Below are positions 18,153 through 26,969 of a stretch of 64,000 bases of DNA, piece by piece. Origin of the DNA: Gammaproteobacteria bacterium (GTDB lineage Bacteria > Pseudomonadota > Gammaproteobacteria > Xanthomonadales > Wenzhouxiangellaceae). Below the pieces are notes generated by a model. That model was given only the letters and a program-made list of their open reading frames with translations. It did no database searches and was not told where the DNA came from. Made by a program: the position numbers and the translations under genes. The stretch covers positions 1 through 64,000 of the forward strand of contig JAJFKY010000016.1 of the NCBI GenBank assembly GCA_021772975.1, in the 5' to 3' direction. Every line of letters begins with the position of its first letter. Within the stretch, counting starts at the first letter, position 1.

Positions 18153-19064
18153 GTGATGCGCAGGTCATCATCACGCCCACGCAAAATGAATCAGCGCTTG
18201 TCTGGTTTGTTGATAATGACCGCACTGTGGGCGGTCCTGAGTGCGGTGGTCCAGGCGCAGGACACCTCCCTGAGTTATCAGGGCGAACTGTTGGACGGCG
18301 GCACACCGGCTCAGGGTTTATATGATTTTCAGATCGAGCTGTTCGATTCGTCGCAGGGCGGTTCGCCATTGGCGCTGGCCAACCTGCTGGGGGGCATCGC
18401 GGTAGCGGATGGCTTGTTCACCGTGTATCCGGATTTTGGCCCGATTATTTTTGTCGCGGCGGAACTGTGGCTGGAAATCGCCGTGCGGCGTTCCGGGGAT
18501 CCGTCCTTTACACTGTTGCAACCGCGCCAGATGCTCGCCCAGACACCGCGGGCGGGCTTCGCGCAAGCGGTTGGTCCGGGTGGCGTGGATGGCAGCAGCC
18601 TGCTGGGCAGCAGCGTGCGCAGCGCGGAATTGCCCATCGGTGCAGTGAGCTCGGCGGACATTCTGGATGCCAGTATCCGTGCCATGGACATCGATACTGC
18701 ATCGGTCCAGCGTTCGGTTTCGCAAGACTGCTTCGGGCGCGGCTGGATCAGGCAAGTCGCCGAGAATGGCAATGTCATTTGCCAGCTGGATCAGGGTGTG
18801 CGGGTGTTTTTCAATCCGGGCAGTTTTACCGCGCAGGCGGAAAACGGCACGGTCGATACCCAGTTCATGCGGCCCATCAATGAGAACATCTGTTTTTTAT
18901 CGCAGGTGCAACTGCGCAATGCCGACAACGGTGAGGAAGATCTGTTCTGTAGAATTGGTTTGACCGGAAACGGATTGTATTTTCTGCAGGCGGTCACCGA
19001 GTCGGGCTTCGACGGCGATGCGTTCTGTCAGGCGGTGTGTCTATCCTATAACGTAGATTTTTAG
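18153..19064 (+). CDS. Exported protein, second of a tandem paralogous pair
   Basis: 303 residues from the GTG that directly follows the upstream stop. An ATG at 18186 gives a cleaner signal peptide (MNQRLSGLLIMTALWAVLSA) and may be the real start. The order of motifs repeats that of the preceding gene: LSYQGELLDGGTPAQG, YDFQIELFDSSQGGSPLA, LFTVYPDFG, LWLEIAVRR, LLQPRQMLAQTPRAGFAQAV, then NGNVICQLDQGV and a Cys-containing end (DLFCRIGL, AFCQAVCLSYN). The two proteins are clearly homologous but diverged. Both would be secreted through Sec. No function can be assigned. Confidence 0.7.
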   Translation: MMRRSSSRPRKMNQRLSGLLIMTALWAVLSAVVQAQDTSLSYQGELLDGGTPAQGLYDFQIELFDSSQGGSPLALANLLGGIAVADGLFTVYPDFGPIIFVAAELWLEIAVRRSGDPSFTLLQPRQMLAQTPRAGFAQAVGPGGVDGSSLLGSSVRSAELPIGAVSSADILDASIRAMDIDTASVQRSVSQDCFGRGWIRQVAENGNVICQLDQGVRVFFNPGSFTAQAENGTVDTQFMRPINENICFLSQVQLRNADNGEEDLFCRIGLTGNGLYFLQAVTESGFDGDAFCQAVCLSYNVDF

Positions 19065-19138
19065 CGGCCGTGGCGGTCTCAGGACTCGACCGCATCGGTG
19101 CTGATCTGATCGCCTTGGTGGTGGGTCGGTGGGTCAAA

Positions 19139-21373
19139 TTACGGTGGGTTGGATGCCTGCGCTTCGAAGCCATCATCAAAAATAAAGTCTTCATCACCGA
19201 CCAGGAGTACGGCCCAGTCCTGATTGGTCTGATCAGGCGCGCTGCCGATAGCCGCCAAACCACCGCCAGTGACGCTAAGCACACTACCGTTCTGCATCAC
19301 ACCGGTGCGCGGATTAAACCACTGCACCACAAAACGACTGGCGCTGGAGGCATCACTCAAATCAATGCTGATCGGGCCGCCGTTGCGGTCGTTGTAAACG
19401 GCATAGACCTGGCCTGAAGCTGACATGACGTAGCTGTTTCCGCCACTGGCGGAACTGGCCTGGGTACGGTTGGAGGTCATTTGCTCGAGTGGCAATAAAT
19501 TCAGGAAGCTCAAGGCGTGGCCGGTCCAGGTCAGAGCGGCATCCAGCATGCCGAAATCATCAATGGACTGGTCAAAACCATGCCCGCCGCCGTCCTGCTG
19601 CACATACCATTCAAAGCCGCCACCACCGGCCATATACAACGGCCACATCTTGTCGCGACGGCCGTGGGGATAGCCCTGGTTATTATCCTTGACATCATTG
19701 TCAATGCGCTGGGGTTCATCAAAGCTGATCACCCATGGAACACCCGCGTTGGCCGAATCAGTACGCCAGTCAGCGATCAGATCGAACATACTGGTGCGTG
19801 AGTTATTGCCCTGGAATGAGGTAATATCAAAATCGCCGTTGCCCAGCAGCGGATCGTAATAGATATTGTATTGATTGCCGCGGGTGTGCGTGGTTAGCGG
19901 ATGATCATAGGGGTCAACAGCCTTTAAGTAGGCGGCAAATTGCTGATGCCGAACGCTGCCGTAATCGTTTTCCTCGCCGATATTCAATTGCAGGCCGTTG
20001 TGATGGCCGAACAGAGCCAATAGCATCCGATAAAACAACATGCGCTGTTCGCCCAGGTTGCCGTTGTCGTGATAATTCTCATTGGCCGCTTCGGTTTCGG
20101 CCAGTACAAAGTGGATAAAAATGCCCAGCGATTGCGCATGGTTTAGCGCAATTTCCCATTGCGTCAGCTTGGATAAGTCATAGCGGGTTTTTTCAAATTC
20201 GCCGATGGTCGGGAAAGTATCTTCGCCGTCACCGCCGATATTCATCGGCAGAAAATAAATGCTGTTGGCCCCGCGCTCGCCGATATAATTCAATGCGCCA
20301 ATCAGGCCCCGGCCGTCACCGCCATTCCAGTCCGGATCGCCAGGATCCCAGTCGCTGATATGGGCGCTGAAACTGTGACCGGCATCCGGGGTATTGTCAA
20401 AACCGGTATAGCCGAACATGTTCTCAGGAATATTCGGCCCACCCTTGACCCATATCTGCCCGCTGGCGTGTTGCAGATAATGCCCGCCCTGATTGCTGAT
20501 CATGCCTTTGTTCGGTGCGCGAAAATCGGCACCTGCTTTGTTGGAGGCCGCAATCATAAAGCTGCCACTGGCGCCATCAAAAGCCGCCACCGGGCTGCCT
20601 GCGTTGACCGCCAGATCCACAGCCACCTGGCCGCCCTGCCGAAAGTCAATCTGATACTCCCACTGGCCGGTTTGATCCGGCGCAAAATGGGCTTGCCAGA
20701 TAGTGCCGATGCGGCCGCCGTTACCATCACCTGCAAAATATCCAGGCACGGTGTATTGCTGTCCGGATGGACCGCTGAACAACACATTGAAACGGTAATC
20801 CAGAAACGGATTGGGTACGGACGTCTCACTGGCGGCCACTGCCGACTGTGCAATGGTCACTTTGTGCCACCGCATCAACTCCCCGCCAATGGACACGCCG
20901 CCATCGCCGTCAGCTGGTAACGTTCCGTCATCGTTGATGACCGAAAAAGCAATACTGAAATCATTACCGGCGGTACCACCACCACCCGCGGCGGTGTGGC
21001 TGCGGGCGCTGAGTTGATAGCCGCCTGCCGCTGGCGTCCAGGCGTTGTAATTGCCGCTGTTATCACCAAACAGCGCGTATGGGGCCTCGCTTTCGGTTTG
21101 GCTTTGGGTTTGTGCGCCACTGAGATTAAAGCTGACGCTGCCAACGGTGGCATCGACGTTGGCGCGAATATTGAGGTTGCCGGTGGGTAAATCGACCAGG
21201 TTCAGCTCTGCCGCATCCCGCAGTGGGTCGTGGGCGGCAATGGGGTTATTGGTATCGGCATTGATCAGGGTAAAGCTGATGACCTCCGCCGCATAGATCA
21301 CGGTATTTGTCATTGCCATACCGGCCAGTATCAGTAGCAGTCCGAAGCCAGTGTTGAGTCGCGGCATATCCAT
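19139..21373 (-). CDS. Exported DUF5060 / glycoside-hydrolase-like protein with F-x-D-x-FE tail
   Basis: 744 residues from the ATG at 21373. The frame is open up to 21469, but the signal peptide (MDMPRLNTGFGLLLILAGMA) starts here. Residues ~200-300 match the DUF5060 beta-sandwich (VPGYFAGDGNGGRIGTIWQA, QTGQWEYQIDFRQGG). The following ~350 residues look like a TIM-barrel glycosidase of the apiosidase/DUF4038 group: WVKGGPNIPENMFGY, INFVL-type FIHFVLAETEA, NIGEENDYGS and PWVISFDEPQR, with acidic residues placed as in such enzymes. The end, DEDFIFDDGFEAQASNPP, carries the tail motif of this genome. The substrate is not predictable, but a polysaccharide-degrading surface or periplasmic enzyme is likely. 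Confidence 0.75.
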   Translation of the reverse strand: MDMPRLNTGFGLLLILAGMAMTNTVIYAAEVISFTLINADTNNPIAAHDPLRDAAELNLVDLPTGNLNIRANVDATVGSVSFNLSGAQTQSQTESEAPYALFGDNSGNYNAWTPAAGGYQLSARSHTAAGGGGTAGNDFSIAFSVINDDGTLPADGDGGVSIGGELMRWHKVTIAQSAVAASETSVPNPFLDYRFNVLFSGPSGQQYTVPGYFAGDGNGGRIGTIWQAHFAPDQTGQWEYQIDFRQGGQVAVDLAVNAGSPVAAFDGASGSFMIAASNKAGADFRAPNKGMISNQGGHYLQHASGQIWVKGGPNIPENMFGYTGFDNTPDAGHSFSAHISDWDPGDPDWNGGDGRGLIGALNYIGERGANSIYFLPMNIGGDGEDTFPTIGEFEKTRYDLSKLTQWEIALNHAQSLGIFIHFVLAETEAANENYHDNGNLGEQRMLFYRMLLALFGHHNGLQLNIGEENDYGSVRHQQFAAYLKAVDPYDHPLTTHTRGNQYNIYYDPLLGNGDFDITSFQGNNSRTSMFDLIADWRTDSANAGVPWVISFDEPQRIDNDVKDNNQGYPHGRRDKMWPLYMAGGGGFEWYVQQDGGGHGFDQSIDDFGMLDAALTWTGHALSFLNLLPLEQMTSNRTQASSASGGNSYVMSASGQVYAVYNDRNGGPISIDLSDASSASRFVVQWFNPRTGVMQNGSVLSVTGGGLAAIGSAPDQTNQDWAVLLVGDEDFIFDDGFEAQASNPP

Positions 21374-21587
21374 TCCCGTGGCTGCTTGAGGGTGTTGAAA
21401 GCCAGCATATGGTCGCACGGCAGGTGCAATATTTTGTGAAGTTCGGAACAAAAAATGAATCTTAACCAATTGAATAATAAAGAAAACTTAAAACCAGTTG
21501 ATGGCGGTTATGTGCGATAGGTAATGATCAAACCAGCAAAAACAGGAGCTGCCAATAAGCTTGCTTAAATCATACTGAAGACATTGA

Positions 21588-23858
21588 TTATTCAAGCATG
21601 CCACGGGCATTATTAAAAATCTCCTGGAAAGCGGGTTGTGTTCTGAATTGCACCCACAGCGGGTCGGTCCAGGCAAACCAGTAAGCGCGCCAGCCCATAC
21701 TCACGGCACGTCGCAATTGTTGTTCGGCTGCTTCGATATTGCCGGTCAACACCTGGCTCAACGCCAGCCGGTAGAGTGATCTGGGGTAGGTGCCACCGTT
21801 GGCGATCACCCGCTGGGCATCATCCAGACACTCATCGAACAATGCCTGTGCCTGTTGTAGCTGGCCAGTCAATTGCAGGCCGCGCGCCCAGTACAGCTTG
21901 GGGCCGGGTTCGCCGAAGGCACTGCAGATCAGGCTGTCGTCGGTGCCCAGTTCCTCGGCCAGCTCGATCACCCGTTGCGGATTACCTGTTGATAAGGCCC
22001 GGATCATCATCCAGCGCAGCATCACCCGCGGCTTGCCGAACGGTGGATCAACGCCCAGCGGTTGTGACGGCGTGCCAAGCTGCGCCAATAATCGATCCAG
22101 GGCATCCAGATTACCGCTGGCAAGATACACAGCCAGCAGACTGTCCAGCACGATATTGTCATCGGCGTCTGTCTGGCGGGCCTGATTCAGAACATCCCCA
22201 GCCGCTTGCCATTGACCCAGATAGGCATAGGCGGTGCCTTGATGCGCCAGCAGGCGAACATCATCTGGGGCTTGCCGCAAGCCTTGATCTGACCAGTCCA
22301 GCGCCGCGTGCAGCCGCCCGTAAATCACGGACCAGCCGGCCAGCAACTGGTAGGTATGCAGATTATCAGGTTGCAGCATCCGCACCCGCTGCAGGTAACT
22401 GAAGCCCTCATCCGCACGGCCGGTGAGCAGTAGGTTGGCGCCCAGATTGCGGTTCACGCTGGCATCCATCGGATCAAGCCGCTGCGCCTGCTGATAAGCG
22501 TCGGTGGCCTCGTTGAAGCGGTCTTGATACACCAGGTCCAGACCCAGCCAGTTATACGCGTTGACATAGTTGGTGTTGAGCGCCACGGCCTGGCGTAAAT
22601 GCGGCTCGGCTTCAGGGTATTGGTTGAGAACAAATAAGTGCAGCCCGCGCGAGGCATGTGCTTCCGCCAGCCGTGGATCCAGCGTCAATGCCTGGTCAAT
22701 GGCGTTGATCACCCGATTACTGACTGCATCGGCATTCAGCAGATCACGGGATATCTGCAGACTGTAAGCATCGGCCAGCCCGCTGTAGGCCAGGGCGTAA
22801 CCGGGATCTATATCGATGGCCTGCTGAAACAGGGTGACGGCCTCAACATAGTTCTCAGGCTGGCCCTGGTGTAGGTGGTGACGGCCGCGGATGTAGCGGT
22901 CATAAGCCTGGAAGTTGCTGGTCGGCAAGCTGCGTATCGCTGTTGGTGTGCTGATGTCGCTGACCCCTAGCTCCATCAGCACCTGCTCGGCAATATCACT
23001 TTGCAGTTGCAGCACGTCGGCCAGCGGCCGGTCATATTCACGCGACCAGATGTGAAAACCGTCATCGCGCACCAACTGCACGGTAACCCGCAGCAGCGCG
23101 CCGTTGCTTCGCAGACTGCCTTCCAGCAGCGCTTCGACATTCAGCTGCTCGGCAATATCAGGAATTTCAGTATGGCGGTTTTTGAAATAAAACGCCGAGG
23201 TACGCGCGGCCACCCGCAACTCCGGGATATTGGCCAGGGCATGCGACAGCTGCTCGCTGAAACCATCGGCCAGGTATTCATATTGTGCATCGCCGGTCAT
23301 ATTGACGAACGGCAATACCGCGATGGACTGAACCCTGGAGGGCGAGTTGCCTGCTGGCCGCAGCAGCAGCCATAGGCTTACAGTAATCGTGATGGCGGCC
23401 AGCAGCGCCAGTGTGATAGCGGTACCGCGCCGGAACAGCGAGAGCGGGGCGTTATTCGCGCACGCCGCGGGCGTGTCGATAGTGAGCGGTATCAGCAGCC
23501 GGAACCCGCGCTTGCGCAGTGTTTCAATCACCGGCCCCTGATGTCCGGGTCCCAACAGCGGGGCAAGTTCATGCCGCAGCTGGTAAATGCAGCGTGCCAA
23601 AGCATCTTCGGTGACAATGGTGTCCCGCCACACCCTGGTCAGCAGATGATCACGGGAAACCACCTTGCCGGCGTTCGCAGCCAGCACCAGCAAAACTTCC
23701 ATCACTTTGGGTTCCAGATGGATTTGGCCCAGCGGGCTTTGCAGCCAGCCTTCGTCTGGCCGCACCTGGATAGTGCCGAGCATGAATCCGGATTGCAGGG
23801 TGTCACTATCGATAACATCATGCGCATGCTCGAATGATGGTCTGCCGGATTTGTGCAT
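21588..23858 (-). CDS. Membrane-anchored winged-helix regulator with TolB-like and TPR domains
   Basis: 756 residues. Residues ~28-120 form an OmpR/PhoB-type winged helix (LEPKVMEVLLVLAANAGKVV, LLTRVWRDTIVTEDALARCI, TLRKRGFRLLIPL). A single transmembrane segment follows at about 143-163. The periplasmic part starts with the adenylate-cyclase/TolB-N-like domain (SIAVLPFVNMTGDAQYEYLA, GFSEQLSHALA, LLEGSLRSNG) and continues with about eight TPR units to the end. This CadC/ToxR-like layout couples an outer signal to transcription. No sensor ligand can be named. Its target is not obvious; the neighbouring exported proteins are candidates. The distal neighbour on the same strand is the DUF5060 gene, 214 bp downstream. 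Confidence 0.85.
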   Translation of the reverse strand: MHKSGRPSFEHAHDVIDSDTLQSGFMLGTIQVRPDEGWLQSPLGQIHLEPKVMEVLLVLAANAGKVVSRDHLLTRVWRDTIVTEDALARCIYQLRHELAPLLGPGHQGPVIETLRKRGFRLLIPLTIDTPAACANNAPLSLFRRGTAITLALLAAITITVSLWLLLRPAGNSPSRVQSIAVLPFVNMTGDAQYEYLADGFSEQLSHALANIPELRVAARTSAFYFKNRHTEIPDIAEQLNVEALLEGSLRSNGALLRVTVQLVRDDGFHIWSREYDRPLADVLQLQSDIAEQVLMELGVSDISTPTAIRSLPTSNFQAYDRYIRGRHHLHQGQPENYVEAVTLFQQAIDIDPGYALAYSGLADAYSLQISRDLLNADAVSNRVINAIDQALTLDPRLAEAHASRGLHLFVLNQYPEAEPHLRQAVALNTNYVNAYNWLGLDLVYQDRFNEATDAYQQAQRLDPMDASVNRNLGANLLLTGRADEGFSYLQRVRMLQPDNLHTYQLLAGWSVIYGRLHAALDWSDQGLRQAPDDVRLLAHQGTAYAYLGQWQAAGDVLNQARQTDADDNIVLDSLLAVYLASGNLDALDRLLAQLGTPSQPLGVDPPFGKPRVMLRWMMIRALSTGNPQRVIELAEELGTDDSLICSAFGEPGPKLYWARGLQLTGQLQQAQALFDECLDDAQRVIANGGTYPRSLYRLALSQVLTGNIEAAEQQLRRAVSMGWRAYWFAWTDPLWVQFRTQPAFQEIFNNARGMLE

Positions 23859-23870
23859 AGCCCCGCTATC

Positions 23871-24540
23871 TTACTACCTGATACGGCCAATAAAGTAATG
23901 CTCGATTCTGCTAGCCTGGCAAAGTAATCAATACCGGCATCCGCAGTTAAAGCGTTGCAGGCTCGCCGATGAATGAATTACAGTGTGTGATGTCCCATTA
24001 GAAATGATCAGATATCGCGTAAGTTGATGTCTGGCTGCACCAGCAAGTCAGGCTCCGGTCCGGATTATCGGTAACACCATGGGGACCAGCTACAAGGTAT
24101 AACTGGGTGTTTTGCCCGCGGAGATTACCGCGGATGAATTCAAAAGGCAGTTCGATGCGGCGCTGGACAGCATCACCCAGCAGATTTCCACTTATTAGCC
24201 AGGTGCTGCCAGAGCCTTTAACTGCTCGGGTATCGAAAACTATTTGGTTGAGATAGATTGCGAATCTCGGTAGTCAATTCGCAACGCCAAGCCTGACAAA
24301 TCGGTATTCAGCACCCGAATAACTTGAGTCCTTGGGCAAATCAGGTGATTTCACTCCAGCAATCAGGCAGTGGCAACCTCTGGGGATTATCTGAGTTGCT
24401 ATATTGATGATGCTCCGCGTTTTTCTTATATCCTGGAGCCTGGTATCGAATGTCCGTTCCCGCATCAAACGTCCTCAGTCGAAACCACCACTCTGGCCGA
24501 CGCATGGCCAACCACCTTGCTGTTGCTGCATACTCAGTGA
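23871..24540 (+). pseudogene. Decayed second copy of apbE with its upstream region
   Basis: From 24004 the sequence follows the intact apbE at 32236: ATGATCAGATATCGCG, GGCTGCACCAGC, the GGTCCGGATTATCGGTAACACC box and the AACTGGGTGTTTTGCCCGC segment. It then has a large internal deletion and continues with matches to the ATSGDYL, DPRTGYP and TTLADVWATTLL coding regions, ending near 24540. A TGA appears at codon 8 and further stops follow (for example TATTAG near 24194). Homology extends upstream through TTACTACCTGATA and CAGTGTGTG, so the duplicated unit included about 130 bp before the gene. This is a dead duplicate of the flavin transferase gene. Confidence 0.85.
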
Positions 24541-24736
24541 TGGAATCCTGCTGCTTGAGTCTGACTAATCCCCAGGATTTTTACCCCGGGGCTTTATGCT
24601 GCGACTGATCAACCGAAATCACAAAAGAATCATCCGCCGGGAATAAAATCACTATCCCATTCGTTTTCATTGTGTCTGACCGGAACAACCGGTTGCCAGA
24701 TGTAGATTTTTCAAATTTACGATAGAGGAAATAACC

Positions 24737-26737
24737 ATGAGATCGATTAGAAAATATCTCGCGTGTAGCCTGCTGGGCCTGTTGGCCGCCAGTTCGGTAA
24801 ACGCCATTACTATTACCAGTGATTTTACTGGCGCCTGGTTCGAACCCGCAACCAATGGCCAAGGCATACAATTGCAGGTGCTGTCCAATGGCAGTGCCGG
24901 TGCGTTCTGGTTCACATTTGACGCTAACGGCAATCAGATATGGGCGCTGGGCACCGGGCAGATCACCGATGACAGTTTGGTGATGCAAATGCGCACCTCG
25001 CGCGGCCCGACTTTTGGTCCCAACTTTGATCCCAGTGATTTGCAACAAGTACCTTTTGGTACCGTAACCATGCAATTTGATGATTGCGAAAATGGCACCT
25101 TGACCTGGGTCAGCAGTGATCCACAATTTGGTTCCGGCAGCATGCCATTGGTGCGTTTGAGTCGCAGTGGCGATAGCTTTTGCAGTGGCGGTGTATCGGA
25201 CAATACCCGTCAAGGCGATCCATTATTGGATTTCCGGGTATTCCTGGATAACCTGGGCGTGTTCCCGACCGCTCAGGCACATGCTGACTATAAACAGACA
25301 GCCAGCCGGACTGACTTTGAAGTGGAACTTGAGGATGTGCCGGTAGACACTTATAGCTTGATGGTCGATGGTATCGAGCGTGGCACTATCGATGTGGTAA
25401 CCACCGATAATGGTACCCGCGGTGAAATTGAATATTCCAGCCCACAGGACGATGGGGAAATGCTGTTGGATTTTGATCCTCTGGGCGCGGTGATTGCCAT
25501 CACCCAGGGTGGCAGCATGATTTTCGAAGGTGTGTTGGATCCGGATAACGCTGGTGGCGGCGGTAATGGTGGCGGCAATGGCGGCGGCAACGGCGCACCT
25601 CCATTTGGCAACAGCGAAACCGAAGTTGATTTTATCAATACCGGTCTCGATCCTGATGCCAGCGGTGATGTGGAATTGGAACAGCGTCCTGACCGCGTCG
25701 AGTTTGATGTAGAGATTGAGGACCTGGATCTGGGTAGCTACGAGCTTTGGGTGGCTGGTGTGATGCGTGCCAGCATTGATGTCGTGACGATTCCTGGCGG
25801 CACAGAAGGTGAAGTCGAATTTCGTAATCCGGTGGAACCCGGCAAAATCCTGCTGGATTTTGACCCCATAGGCCAGTTGATCACTATCGAGCAAGCCGGC
25901 AGCGTTTTTCTGGAAGTGACATTCCCCACTGAGTTGGGTGGTGGTGATGACGATGATAATGGCGGCAACGGTAACAGCGGTGGCGACGATGATGACGACG
26001 ACGATAACGGAGGCAATGGGGACAGCACCGAAATCGAAATCGACCTGACCAATACCGGTGCTGATGCTGATGCCAGCGGTGATGCCGAATGGGAAATGCG
26101 CGCTGACCGGACAGATTTCAAAGTCGAAATCGAAGACCTGGATGTGGGCAGCTACAACCTGATCGTGGGTGGTGTTGTGCAGGCGCAGATCGATGTGGTT
26201 ACCGTCGCTGGAGGCACAGAAGGTGAAGTCGAGTTTCGGGACCCACCCGAGCCAGGCAAATTGCCGCTGAACTTTGATCCGCTGGGTCAACTCATCGAGA
26301 TTGAGCAAGGTGGCACGATATTCCTGATGGCCGAGTTCCCAAGCGAGCCGGGTAGTGGTGATGACGATGATGATGACAACGGCGGTGGCAATAGTGGTGG
26401 TGGCGATGACGGTCAGATTGATGTGGACCTGAATAATACCGGTGCTGATGGCGATGCCGATGGCAATGCCGAGTGGGAACAGCGTCCAGACCGGACAGAC
26501 TTCAAAGTCGAAGTGGAAGACCTGGACGCAGGCACCTACAACCTCATCGTGGGCGGGATTATCCGAGCTCAGATTGAGGTGGTGGCCGACGACGGTGACA
26601 CTGAAGGAGAAGTGGAATTTCGTGACCCGGTAGAACCTGGCAAGCTCCCACTCGATTTTGACCCGCTGGGTCAGTTGATCGAAATCGAACAGGGTGGCGT
26701 GGTTTACCTGATGGTCGATTTCCCAGCTGCGCCTTGA
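24737..26737 (+). CDS. Exported four-module repeat protein with acidic Gly/Asp linkers
   Basis: 666 residues with a signal peptide (MRSIRKYLACSLLGLLAASS). Residues ~25-150 form a domain seen in many exported proteins of this group (GAWFEPATNGQGIQLQVL, WFTFDANGNQIWALG, a Cys pair at DDCENG and DSFCSGG). Four ~105-residue homologous modules follow, each with R-x-D-F-x-V-E-x-E-D-L-D at its start, YNLIVGG in the middle and LPLDFDPLGQLIEIEQGG at the end. They are separated by glycine-rich (GGNGGGNGG) or Asp-rich (GDDDDD) linkers. Modules 3 and 4 are most alike. The Asp-rich linkers may bind calcium. An AGAGG ribosome site lies 7 nt before the ATG and a terminator follows. Confidence 0.8.
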   Translation: MRSIRKYLACSLLGLLAASSVNAITITSDFTGAWFEPATNGQGIQLQVLSNGSAGAFWFTFDANGNQIWALGTGQITDDSLVMQMRTSRGPTFGPNFDPSDLQQVPFGTVTMQFDDCENGTLTWVSSDPQFGSGSMPLVRLSRSGDSFCSGGVSDNTRQGDPLLDFRVFLDNLGVFPTAQAHADYKQTASRTDFEVELEDVPVDTYSLMVDGIERGTIDVVTTDNGTRGEIEYSSPQDDGEMLLDFDPLGAVIAITQGGSMIFEGVLDPDNAGGGGNGGGNGGGNGAPPFGNSETEVDFINTGLDPDASGDVELEQRPDRVEFDVEIEDLDLGSYELWVAGVMRASIDVVTIPGGTEGEVEFRNPVEPGKILLDFDPIGQLITIEQAGSVFLEVTFPTELGGGDDDDNGGNGNSGGDDDDDDDNGGNGDSTEIEIDLTNTGADADASGDAEWEMRADRTDFKVEIEDLDVGSYNLIVGGVVQAQIDVVTVAGGTEGEVEFRDPPEPGKLPLNFDPLGQLIEIEQGGTIFLMAEFPSEPGSGDDDDDDNGGGNSGGGDDGQIDVDLNNTGADGDADGNAEWEQRPDRTDFKVEVEDLDAGTYNLIVGGIIRAQIEVVADDGDTEGEVEFRDPVEPGKLPLDFDPLGQLIEIEQGGVVYLMVDFPAAP

Positions 26738-26851
26738 GCAGGGCGATCTTGAGCCACGTCCTTGCGCAGCTCGAATCATGACTATTCCCCGCTAGACGGT
26801 ATCTGATTCAGCACAACAAGGCCCTGGTACTGAACTGGATTATCGTCATTT

Positions 26852-26880
26852 AACCCGGCCACTCGGTGGCCGGGTTTTTT
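26852..26880 (+). terminator. Rho-independent terminator
   Basis: AACCCGGCCAC / GTGGCCGGGTT is a perfect 11-bp stem with a TCG loop, followed by a T-run to 26880. It lies 115 bp after the stop of the four-module protein and before the subtilase gene. Confidence 0.9.
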
Positions 26881-26969
26881 ACGTATCATCGTAAACCATT
26901 AGAATCGCCTTCATAATGACAACATCATGGCGATGGCATCAGCCAGATACGAATGACAAGAGGTTGAAC

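Noticed and set aside
25223-26779. 518-residue minus-strand ORF opposite the four-module repeat protein
   Set aside because: An antisense frame of a repetitive, Asp/Gly-rich gene. The plus strand has a signal peptide, ribosome site and terminator.
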